The translations under genes and the position numbers were made by a program. 64,000 nt of DNA. Source: Anthopleura xanthogrammica (lineage: Eukaryota; Cnidaria; Anthozoa; Actiniaria; Actiniidae). Under the pieces are notes generated by a model that was given only the letters and a program-made list of their open reading frames with translations, had not been told where the DNA came from and did no database searches. Every line of letters begins with the position of its first letter. The stretch's first letter is position 1. Where the stretch lies: the NCBI GenBank assembly GCA_964019055.1, contig OZ025219.1:4049868-4113867 (forward strand). The letters are read 5' to 3'. Of this stretch, positions 1-12,345 are shown in pieces.

Positions 1-36
1 CCAAAAAGTCGTGTTTTTATCTCAAGAGGTATTTTC
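1..36 (+). repeat. Partial monomer at the left edge (p294-p329)
   Basis: The window opens 36 bases before the first unit start at 37. The bases match the last 36 positions of the reference unit, so the array continues to the left of the window. Confidence 0.95.
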
Positions 37-1685
37 ATGAGCAAAAAGTGGGGGTTTCAGCCAACAGGTCACGCCGTCAGCGAAAAACCTGGTTTTGAGA
101 GCCAAAATGGCCATTTTTCAGTTTTTTGGGCTAAAAAGCTTTTTTTTCCCAGCAAAACAGTGTTTTGGACACCTAAAATGTGCTTTTCTCGTCCAAAACT
201 TGCGTTTAGCAGTGAAAACGTGGTGTTTTGAGCAAAAGAAAATTCTCAGCAAATTTCAAATTTTCTCTGCAAAAAACAGTTTTTTGGACCAAAAAGCACC
301 TTTACTCAGCCAAAACCCCATTTTTTTTTTGCCAAAAAGTCGTGTTTTTATCTCAAGAGGTATTTTCATGAGCAAAAAGTGGGGGTTTCAGCCAACAGGT
401 CACGCCGTCAGCGAAAAACCTGGTTTTGAGAGCCAAAATGGCCATTTTTCAGTTTTTTGGGCTAAAAAGCTTTTTTTTCCCAGCAAAACAGTGTTTTGGA
501 CACCTAAAATGTGCTTTTCTCGTCCAAAACTTGCGTTTAGCAGTGAAAACGTGGTGTTTTGAGCAAAAGAAAATTCTCAGCAAATTTCAAATTTTCTCTG
601 CAAAAAACAGTTTTTTGGACCAAAAAGCACCTTTACTCAGCCAAAACCCCATTTTTTTTCGCCAAAAAGTCGTGTTTTTATCTCAAGAGGTATTTTCATG
701 AGCAAAAAGTGGGGGTTTCAGCCAACAGGTCACGCCGTCAGCGAAAAACCTGGTTTTGAGAGCCAAAATGGCCATTTTTCAGTTTTTTGGGCTAAAAAGC
801 TTTTTGTTCCAGCAAAACAGTGTTTTGGACACCTAAAATGTGCTTTTCTCGTCCAAAACTTGCGTTTAGCAGTGAAAACGTGGTGTTTTGAGCAAAAGAA
901 AATTCTCAGCAAATTTCAAATTTTCTCAGCAAAAAACAGTTTTTTGGACCAAAAAGCACCTTTACTAACCCAAAACCGCATTTTTTTTCGCCAAAAAGTC
1001 GTGTTTTTATCTCAAGAGGTATTTTCATGAGCAAAAAGTGGGGGTTTCAGCCAACAGGTCACGCCGTCAGCGAAAAACCTGGTTTTGAGAGCCAAAATGG
1101 CCATTTTTCAGTTTTTTGGGCTAAAAAGCGATTTTTTTCCAGCAAAACAGTGTTTTGGACACCTAAAATGTGCTTTTCTCGTCCAAAACTTGCGTTTAGC
1201 AGTGAAAACGTGGTGTTTTGAGCAAAAGAAAATTCTCAGCAAATTTCAAATTTTCTCAGCAAAAAACAGTTTTTTGGACCAAAAAGCACCTTTACTCAGC
1301 CAAAACCGCATTTTTTTTCGCCAAAAAGTCGTGTTTTTATCTCAAGAGGTATTTTCATGAGCAAAAAGTGGGGGTTTCAGCCAACAGGTCACGCCGTCAG
1401 CGAAAAACCTGGTTTTGAGAGCCAAAATGGCCATTTTTCAGTTTTTTGGGCTAAAAAGCTTTTTGTTCCAGCAAAACAGTGTTTTGGACACCTAAAATGT
1501 GCTTTTCTCGTCCAAAACTTGCGTTGAGCAGTGAAAACGTGGTGTTTTGAGCAAAAGAAAATTCTCAGCAAATTTCAAATTTTCTCAGCAAAAAACAGTT
1601 TTTTGGACCAAAAAGCACCTTTACTCAGCCAAAACCGCATTTTTTTTCGCCAAAAAGTCGTGTTTTTATCTCAAGAGGTATTTTC

Positions 1686-3330
1686 ATGAGCAAAAAGTGG
1701 GGGTTTCAGCCAACAGGTCACGCCGTCAGCGAAAAACCTGGTTTTGAGAGCCAAAATGGCCATTTTTCAGTTTTTTGTGCTAAAAAGCGATTTTTTTCCA
1801 GCAAAACAGTGTTTTGGACACCTAAAATGTGCTTTTCTCGTCCAAAACTTGCGTTGAGCAGTGAAAACGTGGTGTTTTGAGCAAAAGAAAATTCTCAGCA
1901 AATTTCAAATTTTCTCAGCAAAAAACAGTTTTTTGGACCAAAAAGCACCTTTACTCAGCCAAAACCGCATTTTTTTTCGCCAAAAAGTCGTGTTTTTATC
2001 TCGAGGTATTTTCATGAGCAAAAAGTGGGGGTTTCAGCCAACAGGTCACGCCGTCAGCGAAAAACCTGGTTTTGAGAGCCAAAATGGCCATTTTTCAGTT
2101 TTTTGGGCTAAAAAGCGATTTTTTTCCAGCAAAACAGTGTTTTGGACACCTAAAATGTGCTTTTCTCGTCCAAAACTTGCGTTGAGCAGTGAAAACGTGG
2201 TGTTTTGAGCAAAAGAAAATTCTCAGCAAATTTCAAATTTTCTCAGCAAAAAACAGTTTTTTGGACCAAAAAGCACCTTTACTCAGCCAAAACCGCATTT
2301 TTTTTCGCCAAAAAGTCGTGTTTTTATCTCAAGAGGTATTTTCATGAGCAAAAATTGGGGGTTTCAGCCAACAGGTCACGCCGTCAGCGAAAAACCTGGT
2401 TTTGAGAGCCAAAATGGCCATTTTTCAGGTTTTTGGGCTAAAAAGCTTTTTTTTCCAGCAAAACAGTGTTTTGGACACCTAAAATGTGCTTTTCTCGTCC
2501 AAAACTTGCGTTGAGCAGTGAAAACGTGGTGTTTTGAGCAAAAGAAAATTCTCAGCAAATTTCAAATTTTCTCAGCAAAAAACAGTTTTTTGGACCAAAA
2601 AGCACCTTTACTCAGCCAAAACCCCATTTTTTTTCGCCAAAAAGTCGTGTTTTTATCTCAAGAGGTATTTTCATGAGCAAAAAGTGGGGGTTTCAGCCAA
2701 CAGGTCACGCCGTCAGCGAAAAACCTGGTTTTGAGAGCCAAAATGGCCATTTTTCAGTTTTTTGTGCTAAAAAGCGATTTTTTTCCAGCAAAACAGTGTT
2801 TTGGACACCTAAAATGTGCTTTTCTCGTCCAAAACTTGCGTTGAGCAGTGAAAACGTGGTGTTTTGAGCAAAAGAAAATTCTCAGCAAATTTCGAATTTT
2901 CTCAGCAAAAAACAGTTTTTTGGACCAAAAAGCACCTTTACTCAGCCAAAACCGCATTTTTTTTCGCCAAAAAGTCGTGTTTTTATCTCGAGGTATTTTC
3001 ATGAGCAAAAAGTGGGGGTTTCAGCCAACAGGTCACGCCGTCAGCGAAAAACCTGGTTTTGAGAGCCAAAATGGCCATTTTTCAGTTTTTTCGGCTAAAA
3101 AGCGATTTTTTTCCAGCAAAACAGTGTTTTGGACACCTAAAATGTGCTTTTCTCGTCCAAAACTTGCGTTGAGCAGTGAAAACGTGGTGTTTTGAGCAAA
3201 AGAAAATTCTCAGCAAATTTCAAATTTTCTCAGCAAAAAACAGTTTTTTGGACCAAAAAGCACCTTTACTCAGCCAAAACCCCATTTTTTTCCGCCAAAA
3301 AGTCGTGTTTTTATCTCAAGAGGTATTTTC
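1686..3330 (+). repeat. Local higher-order repeat: two-unit block seen twice, 987 bp apart
   Basis: Units at 1686 and 2673 share TTTTTTGTGCT, the GCGATTT variant, GTTGAGC and a 2-bp loss giving ATCTCGAGG near 2000 and 2987. The following units at 2014 and 3001 share GCGATTT and GTTGAGC. The blocks 1686-2343 and 2673-3330 are therefore copies, with one unit (2344) between them. That spacer unit resembles the unit at 3659 (CAGGTTTTTGGGC and GTTGAGC). Confidence 0.8.
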
Positions 3331-3987
3331 ATGAGCAAAAAGTGGGGGTTTCAGCCAACAGGTCACGCCGTCAGCGAAAAACCTGGTTTTGAGAGCCAAA
3401 ATGGCCATTTTTCAGTTTTTTGGGCTAAAAAGCTTTTTTTCCAGCAAAACAGTGTTTTGGACACCTAAAATGTGCTTTTCTCGTCCAAAACTTGCGTTTA
3501 GCAGTGAAAACGTGGTGTTTTGAGCAAAAGAAAATTCTCAGCAAATTTCAAATTTTCTCAGCAAAAAACAGTTTTTTGGACCAAAAAGCACCTTTACTCA
3601 GCCAAAACCCCATTTTTTTTCGCCAAAAAGTCGTGTTTTTATCTCAAGAGGTATTTTCATGAGCAAAAAGTGGGGGTTTCAGCCAACAGGTCACGCCGTC
3701 AGCGAAAAACCTGGTTTTGAGAGCCAAAATGGCCATTTTTCAGGTTTTTGGGCTAAAAAGCTTTTTTTTCCAGCAAAACAGTGTTTTGGACACCTAAAAT
3801 GTGCTTTTCTCGTCCAAAACTTGCGTTGAGCAGTGAAAACGTGGTGTTTTGAGCAAAAGAAAATTCTCAGCAAATTTCAAATTTTCTCAGCAAAAAACAG
3901 TTTTTTGGACCAAAAAGCACCATTACTCAGCGAAAAGCCCATTTTTTTTCGCCAAAAAGTCGTGTTTTTATCTCAAGAGGTATTTTC

Positions 3988-4645
3988 ATGAGCAAAAAGT
4001 GGGGGTTTCAGCCAACAGGTCACGCCGTCAGCGAAAAACCTGGTTTTGAGAGCCAAAATGGCCATTTTTCAGTTTTTTGGGCTAAAAAGCTTTTTTTTCC
4101 AGCAAAACAGTGTTTTGGACACCTAAAATGTGCTTTTCTCGTCCAAAACTTGCGTTTAGCAGTGGAAACGTGGTGTTTTGAGCAAAAGAAAATTCTCAGC
4201 AAATTTCAAATTTTCTCAGCAAAAAACAGTTTTTTGGACCAAAAAGCACCATTACTCAGCGAAAAGCCCATTTTTTTTCGCCAAAAAGTCGTGTTTTTAT
4301 CTCAAGAGGTATTTTCATGAGCAAAAAGTGGGGGTTTCAGCCAACAGGTCACGCCGTCAGCGAAAAACCTGGTTTTGAGAGCCAAAATGGCCATTTTTCA
4401 GTTTTTTGGGCTAAAAAGCTTTTTTTTCCAGCAAAACAGTGTTTTGGACACCTAAAATGTGCTTTTCTCGTCCAAAACTTGCGTTTAGCAGTGGAAACGT
4501 GGTGTTTTGAGCAAAAGAAAATTCTCAGCAAATTTCAAATTTTCTCAGCAAAAAACAGTTTTTTGGACCAAAAAGCACCATTACTCAGCGAAAAGCCCAT
4601 TTTTTTTCGCCAAAAAGTCGTGTTTTTATCTCAAGAGGTATTTTC
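3988..4645 (+). repeat. Two identical neighbouring monomers
   Basis: Units at 3988 and 4317 carry the same rare set: AGTGGAAACG at p175, CACCATTACTC at p260 and GCGAAAAGCCC at p272. The unit at 3659 has the last two changes but not the first. This is a single-unit tandem duplication too recent to have diverged. Confidence 0.85.
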
Positions 4646-7600
4646 ATGAGCAAAAAGTGGGGGTTTCAGCCAACAGGTCACGCCGTCAGCGAAAAACCTG
4701 GTTTTGAGAGCCAAAATGGCCATTTTTCAGTTTTTTGGGCTAAAAAGCTTTTTTTCCCAGCAAAACAGTGTTTTGGACACCTAAAATGTGCTTTTCTCGT
4801 CCAAAACTTGCGTTTAGCAGTGAAAACGTGGTGTTTTGAGCAAAAGAAAATTCTCAGCAAATTTCAAATTTTCTCAGCAAAAAACAGTTTTTTGGACCAA
4901 AAAGCACCTTTACTCAGCCAAAACCGCATTTTTTTTCGCCAAAAAGTCGTGTTTTTATCTCAAGAGGTATTTTCATAACCAAAAAGTGGGGGTTTCAGCC
5001 AACAGGTCACGCCGTCAGCGAAAAACCTGGTTTTGAGAGCCAAAATGGCCATTTTTCAGTTTTTTGGGCTAAAAAGCTTTTTTTTCCAGCAAAACAGTGT
5101 TTTGGACACCTAAAATGTGCTTTTCTCGTCCAAAACTTGCGTTTAGCAGTGAAAACGTGGTGTTTTGAGCAAAAGAAAATTCTCAGCAAATTTCAAATTT
5201 TCTCAGCAAAAAACAGTTTTTTGGACCAAAAAGCACCTTTACTCAGCCAAAACCGCATTTTTTTTCGCCAAAAAGTCGTGTTTTTATCTCAAGAGGTATT
5301 TTCATGAGCAAAAAGTGGGGGTTTCAGCCAACAGGTCACGCCGTCAGCGAAAAACCTGGTTTTGAGAGCCAAAATGGCCATTTTTCAGTTTTTTGGGCTA
5401 AAAAGCGATTTTTTTCCAGCAAAACAGTGTTTTGGACACCTAAAATGTGCTTTTCTCGTCCAAAACTTGCGTTTAGCAGTGAAAACGTGGTGTTTTGAGC
5501 AAAAGAAAATTCTCAGCAAATTTCAAATTTTCTCAGCAAAAAACAGTTTTTTGGACCGAAAAGCACCTTTACTCAGCCAAAACCCCATTTTTTTTCGCCA
5601 AAAAGTCGTGTTTTTATCTCAAGAGGTATTTTCATGAGCAAAAAGTGGGGGTTTCAGCCAACAGGTCACGCCGTCAGCGAAAAACCTGGTTTTGAGAGCC
5701 AAAATGGCCATTTTTCAGTTTTTTGGGCTAAAAAGCTTTTTTTTCCAGCAAAACAGTGTTTTGGACACCTAAAATGTGCTTTTCTCGTCCAAAACTTGCG
5801 TTTAGCAGTGAAAACGTGGTGTTTTGAGCAAAAGAAAATTCTCAGCAAATTTCAAATTTTCTCAGCAAAAAACAGTTTTTTGGACCAAAAAGCACCTTTA
5901 CTCAGCCAAAACCCCATTTTTTTTCGCCAAAAAGTCGTGTTTTTATCTCAAGAGGTATTTTCATGAGCAAAAAGTGGGGGTTTCAGCCAACAGGTCACGC
6001 CGTCAGCGAAAAACCTGGTTTTGAGAGCCAAAATGGCCATTTTTCAGTTTTTTGGGCTAAAAAGCTTTTTTTTCCAGCAAAACAGTGTTTTGGACACCTA
6101 AAATGTGCTTTTCTCGTCCAAAACTTGTGTTTAGCAGTGAAAACGTGGTGTTTTGAGCAAAAGAAAATTCTCAGCAAATTTCAAATTTTCTTAGCAAAAA
6201 ACAGTTTTTTGGACCAAAAAGCACCTTTACTCAGCCAAAACCGCATTTTTTTTCGCCAAAAAGTCGTGTTTTTATCTCAAGAGGTATTTTCATGAGCAAA
6301 AAGTGGGGGTTTCAGCCAACAGGTCACGCCGTCAGCGAAAAACCTGGTTTTGAGAGCCAAAATGGCCATTTTTCAGTTTTTTGGGCTAAAAAGCTTTTTT
6401 TTCCAGCAAAACAGTGTTTTGGACACCTAAAATGTGCTTTTCTCGTCCAAAACTTGCGTTTAGCAGTGAAAACGTGGTGTTTTGAGCAAAAGAAAATTCT
6501 CAGCAAATTTCAAATTTTCTCAGCAAAAAACAGTTTTTTGGACCAAAAAGCACCTTTACTCAGCCAAAAGCCCATTTTTTTTCGCCAAAAAGTCGTGTTT
6601 TTATCTCAAGAGGTATTTTCATGAGCAAAAAGTGGGGGTTTCAGCCAACAGGTGACGCCGTCAGCGAAAAACCTGGTTTTGAGAGCCAAAATGGCCATTT
6701 TTCAGTTTTTTGGGCTAAAAAGCTTTTTGTTCCAGCAAAACAGTGTTTTGGACACCTAAAATGTGCTTTTCTCGTCCAAAACTTGCGTTTAGCAGTGAAA
6801 ACGTGGTGTTTTGAGCAAAAGAAAATTCTTAGCAAATTTGAAATTTTCTCAGCAAAAAACAGTTTTTTGGACCAAAAAGCACCTTTACTCAGCGAAAACC
6901 CCATTTTTTTTCGCCAAAAAGTCGTGTTTTTGTCTCAAGAGCCATTTTCATGAGCAAAAAGTGGGGGTTTCAGCCAACAGGTGACGCCGTCAGCAAAAAA
7001 CCTGGTTTTGAGAGCCAAAATGGCCATTTTTCAGTTTTTTGGGCTAAAAAGCTTTTTTTTTCCAAAAAAACAGTGTTTTGGACACCTAAGATGTGCTTTT
7101 CTCGTCCAAAACTTGCGTTTAGCAGTGAAAACGTGGTGTTTTGAGCAAAAGAAAATTCTCAGCAAATTTCAAATTTTCTCAGCAAAAAACAGTTTTTTGG
7201 ACCGAAAAGCACCTTTACTCAGCGAAAACCCCATTTTTTTTCGCCAAAAAGTCGTGTTTTTATCTCAAGAGGTATTTTCATGAGCAAAAAGTGGGGGTTT
7301 CAGCCAACAGGTCACGCCGTCAGCGAAAAACCTGGTTTTGAGAGCCAAAATGGCCATTTTTCAGTTTTTTGGGCTAAAAAGCTTTTTTTCCCAGCAAAAC
7401 AGTGTTTTGGACACCTAAAATGTGCTTTTCTCGTCCAAAACTTGCGTTTAGCAGTGAAAACGTGGTGTTTTGAGCAAAAGAAAATTCTCAGCAAATTTCA
7501 AATTTTCTCAGCAAAAAACAGTTTTTTGGACCAAAAAGCACCTTTACTCAGCCAAAACCGCATTTTTTTTCGCCAAAAAGTCGTGTTTTAAACTCAAGAG

Positions 7601-9254
7601 GTAATTTCATGAGCAAAAAGTGGGGGTTTCAGCCAACAGGTCACGCCGTCATTGAAAAACCTGGTTTTGAGAGCCAAAATGGCCATTTTTCAGTTTTTTG
7701 GGCTAAAAAGCTTTTTTTTCCAGCAAAACAGTGTTTTGGACACCTAAAATGTGCTTTTCTCGTCCAAAACTTACGTTTAGCAGTGAAAACGTGGTGTTTT
7801 GAGCAAAAGAAAATTCTCAGCAAATTTCAAATTTTCTCAGCAAAAAACAGTTTTTTGGACCGAAAAGCACCTTTACTCAGCGAAAACCCCATTTTTTTTC
7901 GCCAAAAAGTCGTGTTTTTATCTCAAGAGGTATTTTCATGAGCAAAAAGTGGGGGTTTCAGCCAACAGGTCACGCTGTCAGCGAAAAACCTGGTTTTGAG
8001 AGCCAAAATGGCCATTTTTCAGTTTTTTGGGCTAAAAAACTTTTTTTTCCAGCAAAACAGTGTTTTGGACACCTAAAATGTGCTTTTCTCGTCCAAAACT
8101 TACGTTTAGCAGTGAAAACGTGGTGTTTTGAGCAAAAGAAAATTCTCAGCAAATTTCAAATTTTCTCAGCAAAAAACAGTTTTTTGGACCGAAAAGCACC
8201 TTTACTCAGCCAAAACCCCATTTTTTTTCGCCAAAAAGTCGTGTTTTTATCTCAAGAGGTATTTTCATGAGCAAAAAGTGGGGGTTTCAGCCAACAGGTC
8301 ACGCCGTCAGCGAAAAACCTGGTTTTGAGAGCCAAAATGGCCATTTTTCAGTTTTTTGGGCTAAAAAGCTTTTTTTTCCAGCAAAACAGTGTTTTGGACA
8401 GCTAAAATGTGCTTTTCTCGTCCAGAACTTGCGTTTAGCAGTGAAAACGTGGTGTTTTGAGCAAAAGAAAATTCTCAGCAAATTTCAAATTTTCTCAGCA
8501 AAAAACAGTTTTTTGGACCAAAAAGCACCTTTACTCAGCCAAAACCGCATTTTTTTTCGCCAAAAAGTCGTGTGTTTATCTCAAGAGGTATTTTCATGAG
8601 CAAAAAGTGGGGGTTTCAGCCAACAGGTCACGCCGTCAGCGAAAAACCTGGTTTTGAGAGCCAAAATGGCCATTTTTCAGTTTTTTGGGCTAAAAAGCTT
8701 TTTTTTCCAGCAAAACAGTGTTTTGGACACCTAAAATGTGCTTTTCTCGTCCAAAACTTGCGTTTAGCAGTGAAAACGTGGTGTTTTGAGCAAAAGAAAA
8801 TTCTCAGCAAATTTCAAATTTTCTCAGCAAAAAACAGTTTTTTGGACCAAAAAGCACCTTTACTCAGCCAAAACCGCATTTTTTGTTCGCCAAAAAGTCG
8901 TGTTTTTATCTCAAGAGGTATTTTCATGAGCAAAAAGTGGGGGTTTCAGCCAACAGGTCACGCCGTCAGCGAAAAACCTGGTTTTGAGAGCCAAAATGGC
9001 CATTTTTCAGTTTTTTGGGCTAAAAAGCTTTTTTTTCCAGCAAAACAGTGTTTTGGACACCTAAAATGTGCTTTTCTCGTCCAAAACTTACGTTTAGCAG
9101 TGAAAACGTGGTGTTTTGAGCAAAAGAAAATTCTCAGCAAATTTCAAATTTTCTCAGCAAAAAACAGTTTTTTGGACCGAAAAGCACCTTTACTCAGCCA
9201 AAACCCCATTTTTTTTCGCCAAAAAGTCGTGTTTTTATCTCAAGAGGTATTTTC

Positions 9255-9542
9255 ATGAGCAAAAAGTGGGGGTTTCAGCCAACAGGTCACGCCGTCAGCG
9301 AAAAACCTGGTTTTGAGAGCCAAAATGGCCATTTTTCAGTTTTTTGGGCTAAAAAGCTTTTTTTTCCAGCAAAACAGTGTTTTGGACACCTAAAATGTGC
9401 TTTTCTCGTCCAAAACTTGCGTTTAGCAGTGAAAACGTGGTGTTTTGAGCAAAAGAAAATTCTCAGCAAATTTCAAATTTTCTCAGCAAAAAACAGTTTT
9501 TTTTCGCCAAAAAGTCGTGTTTTTATCTCAAGAGGTATTTTC
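9255..9542 (+). repeat. Shortened monomer, 288 bp (41-bp deletion)
   Basis: The 41 bases from p243 to p283 are missing; the join lies in the eight-T run at 9497-9504. The rest of the unit matches the reference. Confidence 0.93.
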
Positions 9543-9873
9543 ATGAGCAAAAAGTGGGGGTTTCAGCCAACAGGTCACGCCGTCAGCGAAAAACCTGGTT
9601 TTGAGAGCCAAAATGGCCATTTTTCAGTTTTTTGGGCTAAAAAGCTTTTTTTTTTCCAGCAAAACAGTGTTTTGGACACCTAAAATGTGCTTTTCTCGTC
9701 CAAAACTTGCGTTTAGCAGTGAAAACGTGGTGTTTTGAGCAAAAGAAAATTCTCAGCAAATTTCAAATTTTCTCAGCAAAAAACAGTTTTTTGGACCAAA
9801 AAGCACCTTTACTCAGCCAAAACCCCATTTTTTTTCGCCAAAAAGTCGTGTTTTTATCTCAAGAGGTATTTTC

Positions 9874-10161
9874 ATGAGCAAAAAGTGGGGGTTTCAGCCA
9901 ACAGGTCACGCCGTCAGCGAAAAACCTGGTTTTGAGAGCCAAAATGGCCATTTTTCAGTTTTTTGGGCTAAAAAGCTTTTTTTTCCAGCAAAACAGTGTT
10001 TTGGACACCTAAAATGTGCTTTTCTCGTCCAAAACTTGCGTTTAGCAGTGAAAACGTGGTGTTTTGAGCAAAAGAAAATTCTCAGCAAATTTCAAATTTT
10101 CTCAGCAAAAAACAGTTTTTTTTCGCCAAAAAGTCGTGTTTTTATCTCAAGAGGTATTTTC
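9874..10161 (+). repeat. Shortened monomer, 288 bp (41-bp deletion)
   Basis: Same deletion as at 9255; the join lies in the eight-T run at 10116-10123. Confidence 0.93.
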
Positions 10162-10449
10162 ATGAGCAAAAAGTGGGGGTTTCAGCCAACAGGTCACGCC
10201 GTCAGCGAAAAACCTGGTTTTGAGAGCCAAAATGGCCATTTTTCAGTTTTTTGGGCTAAAAAGCTTTTTTTTCCAGCAAAACATTGTTTTGGACACCTAA
10301 AATGTGCTTTTCTCGTCCAAAACTTGCGTTTAGCAGTGAAAACGTGGTGTTTTGAGCAAAAGAAAATTCTCAGCAAATTTCAAATTTTCTCAGCAAAAAA
10401 CAGTTTTTTTTCGCCAAAAAGTCGTGTTTTTATCTCAAGAGGTATTTTC
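10162..10449 (+). repeat. Shortened monomer, 288 bp (41-bp deletion)
   Basis: Same deletion; the join lies in the eight-T run at 10404-10411. This unit also has CATTGTTTT in place of CAGTGTTTT at p121-p129, so it is a slightly diverged copy of its neighbour at 9874. Confidence 0.93.
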
Positions 10450-12163
10450 ATGAGCAAAAAGTGGGGGTTTCAGCCAACAGGTCACGCCGTCAGCGAAAAA
10501 CCTGGTTTTGAGAGCCAAAATGGCCATTTTTCAGTTTTTTGGGCTAAAAAGCTTTTTTTTCCAGCAAAACAGTGTTTTGGACACCTAAAATGTGCTTTTC
10601 TCGTCCAAAACTTGCGTTTAGCAGTGAAAACGTGGTGTTTTGAGCAAAAGAAAATTCTCAGCAAATTTCAAATTTTCTCAGCAAAAAACAGTTTTTTGGA
10701 CCAAAAAGCACCTTTACTCAGCCAAAACCCCATTTTTTTTCGCCAAAAAGTCGTGTTTTTATCTCACGAGGTATTTTCATGAGCAAAAAGTGGGGGTTTC
10801 AGCCAACAGGTCACGCCGTCAGCGAAAAACCTGGTTTTGAGAGCCAAAATGGCCATTTTTCAGTTTTTTGGGCTAAAAAGCTTTTTTTTCCAGCAAAACA
10901 GTGTTTTGGACACCTAAAATGTGCTTTTCTCGTCCAAAACTTGCGTTTAGCAGTGAAAACGTGGTGTTTTGAGCAAAAGAAAATTCTCAGCAAATTTCAA
11001 ATTTTCTCAGCAAAAAACAGTTTTTTTGGGCCAAAAAGCACCTTTACTCAGCCAAAACCCCATTTTTTTTCGCCAAAAAGTCGTGTTTTTATCTCAAGAG
11101 GTATTTTCATGAGCAAAAAGTGGGGGTTTCAGCCAACAGGTCACGCCGTCAGCGAAAAACCTGGTTTTGAGAGCCAAAATGGCCATTTTTCAGTTTTTTG
11201 GGCTAAAAAGCTTTTTTTTCCAGCAAAACAGTGTTTTGGACACCTAAAATGTGCTTTTCTCGTCCAAAACTTGCGTTTAGCAGTGAAAACGTGGTGTTTT
11301 GAGCAAAAGAAAATTCTCAGCAAATTTCAAATTTTCTCAGCAAAAAACAGTTTTTTGGACCAAAAAGCACCTTTACTCAGCCAAAACCCCATTTTTTTTC
11401 GCCAAAAAGTCGTGTTTTTATCTCAAGAGGTATTTTCATGAGCAAAAAGTGGGGGTTTCAGCCAACAGGTCACGCCGTCAGCGAAAAACCTGGTTTTGAG
11501 AGCCAAAATGGCCATTTTTCAGTTTTTTGGGCTAAAAAGCTTTTTTTTCCAGCAAAACAGTGTTTTGGACACCTAAAATGTGCTTTTCTCGTCCAAAACT
11601 TGCGTTTAGCAGTGAAAACGTGGTGTTTTGAGCAAAAGAAAATTCTCAGCAAATTTCAAATTTTCTCAGCAAAAAACAGTTTTTTTGGGCCAAAAAGCAC
11701 CTTTACTCAGCCAAAACCCCATTTTTTTTCGCCAAAAAGTCGTGTTTTTATCTCAAGAGGTATTTTCATGAGCAAAAAGTGGGGGTTTCAGCCAACAGGT
11801 CACGCCGTCAGCGAAAAACCTGGTTTTGAGAGCCAAAATGGCCATTTTTCAGTTTTTTGGGCTAAAAAGCTTTTTTTTCCAGCAAAACAGTGTTTTGGAC
11901 ACCTAAAATGTGCTTTTCTCGTCCAAAACTTGCGTTTAGCAGTGAAAACGTGGTGTTTTGAGCAAAAGAAAATTCTCAGCAAATTTCAAATTTTCTCAGC
12001 AAAAAACAGTTTTTTGGACCAAAAAGCACCTTTACTCAGCCAAAACCGCATTTTTTTTCGCCAAAAAGTCGTGTTTTTATCTCAAGAGGTATTTTCATGA
12101 GCAAAAAGTGGGGGTTTCAGCCAACAGGTCACGCCGTCAGCGAAAAACCTGGTTTTGAGAGCC

Positions 12164-12177
12164 AAAATGGCCATTTT
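12164..12177. repeat. 14-bp perfect palindrome in each monomer
   Basis: AAAATGGCCATTTT (p68-p81) equals its own reverse complement and is kept in almost every unit; the units at 23953, 27901 and 35139 change the centre to AATAACCATT and break it. It is one of several places where an A-run and the next T-run form a dyad. Confidence 0.85.
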
Positions 12178-12192
12178 TCAGTTTTTTGGGCT

Positions 12193-12204
12193 AAAAAGCT
12201 TTTT
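12193..12204. repeat. 12-bp perfect palindrome containing the HindIII site
   Basis: AAAAAGCTTTTT (p97-p108) is self-complementary. A minority of units (for example 1027, 1686, 2014, 2673, 3001 and 5304) carry GCGATTT instead of GCTTTT, and units 45349 and 46011 carry AAAAATTT here; both changes remove the HindIII site. Confidence 0.8.
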
Positions 12205-12328
12205 TTTCCAGCAAAACAGTGTTTTGGACACCTAAAATGTGCTTTTCTCGTCCAAAACTTGCGTTTAGCAGTGAAAACGTGGTGTTTTGAGCAAAAGAAA
12301 ATTCTCAGCAAATTTCAAATTTTCTCAG

Positions 12329-12345
12329 CAAAAAACAGTTTTTTG
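12329..12345. repeat. Inverted repeat with 8-bp arms and a 1-base centre
   Basis: CAAAAAACAGTTTTTTG (p233-p249) has arms CAAAAAAC and GTTTTTTG around one A. Similar but shorter dyads occur at p48-p60 (AAAACC/GGTTTT) and p117-p129 (AAAACA/TGTTTT), so A-run/T-run pairs are repeatedly dyad-symmetric. Confidence 0.8.

Larger units (their letters stand above)
37..9254 (+). repeat. Left segment of more variable monomers
   Basis: This segment holds more private changes per unit than the 16-31 kb region. Examples are GCGATTT for GCTTTT at p102, GTTGAGC for GTTTAGC in most units from 1356 to 3987, CAGCGAAAA for CAGCCAAAA near p270 in units 3659-4645 and 6621-7937, GGTGACGCC at 6652 and 6981, CATAACC at the start of the unit at 4975, and a cluster of changes near 7587-7607 (TTTTAAACTCAAGAGGTAATTT). 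The first two unit joins carry lengthened T-runs (units of 331 and 330 bp). Nothing other than the satellite is present. Confidence 0.85.
9255..10778 (+). repeat. Cluster containing three 288-bp shortened monomers
   Basis: Unit lengths here are 288, 331, 288, 288 and 329. The short units (9255, 9874, 10162) all lack the same 41 bp between the T-run at p243 and the T-run at p284, leaving CAGTTTTTTTTCGCC at the join. The shared joint means one deletion event followed by copying. Confidence 0.92.

Noticed and set aside
9874..10782. The longest open frame (302 codons) as a real repeat protein
   Set aside because: It is long only because the 288-bp units are a multiple of three, so the frame stays open through two of them. 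It has no separate upstream signal or composition.
12097..12115. TCATGAGCAAAAAG read as a start codon with an upstream AGAGG ribosome-binding site
   Set aside because: AAGAGGTATTTTCATG does resemble a bacterial ribosome-binding site and start, but it occurs in every unit, the frame that follows has no protein-like features, and some units lose the ATG (4975, 13415, 62130, 63447) with no other effect.
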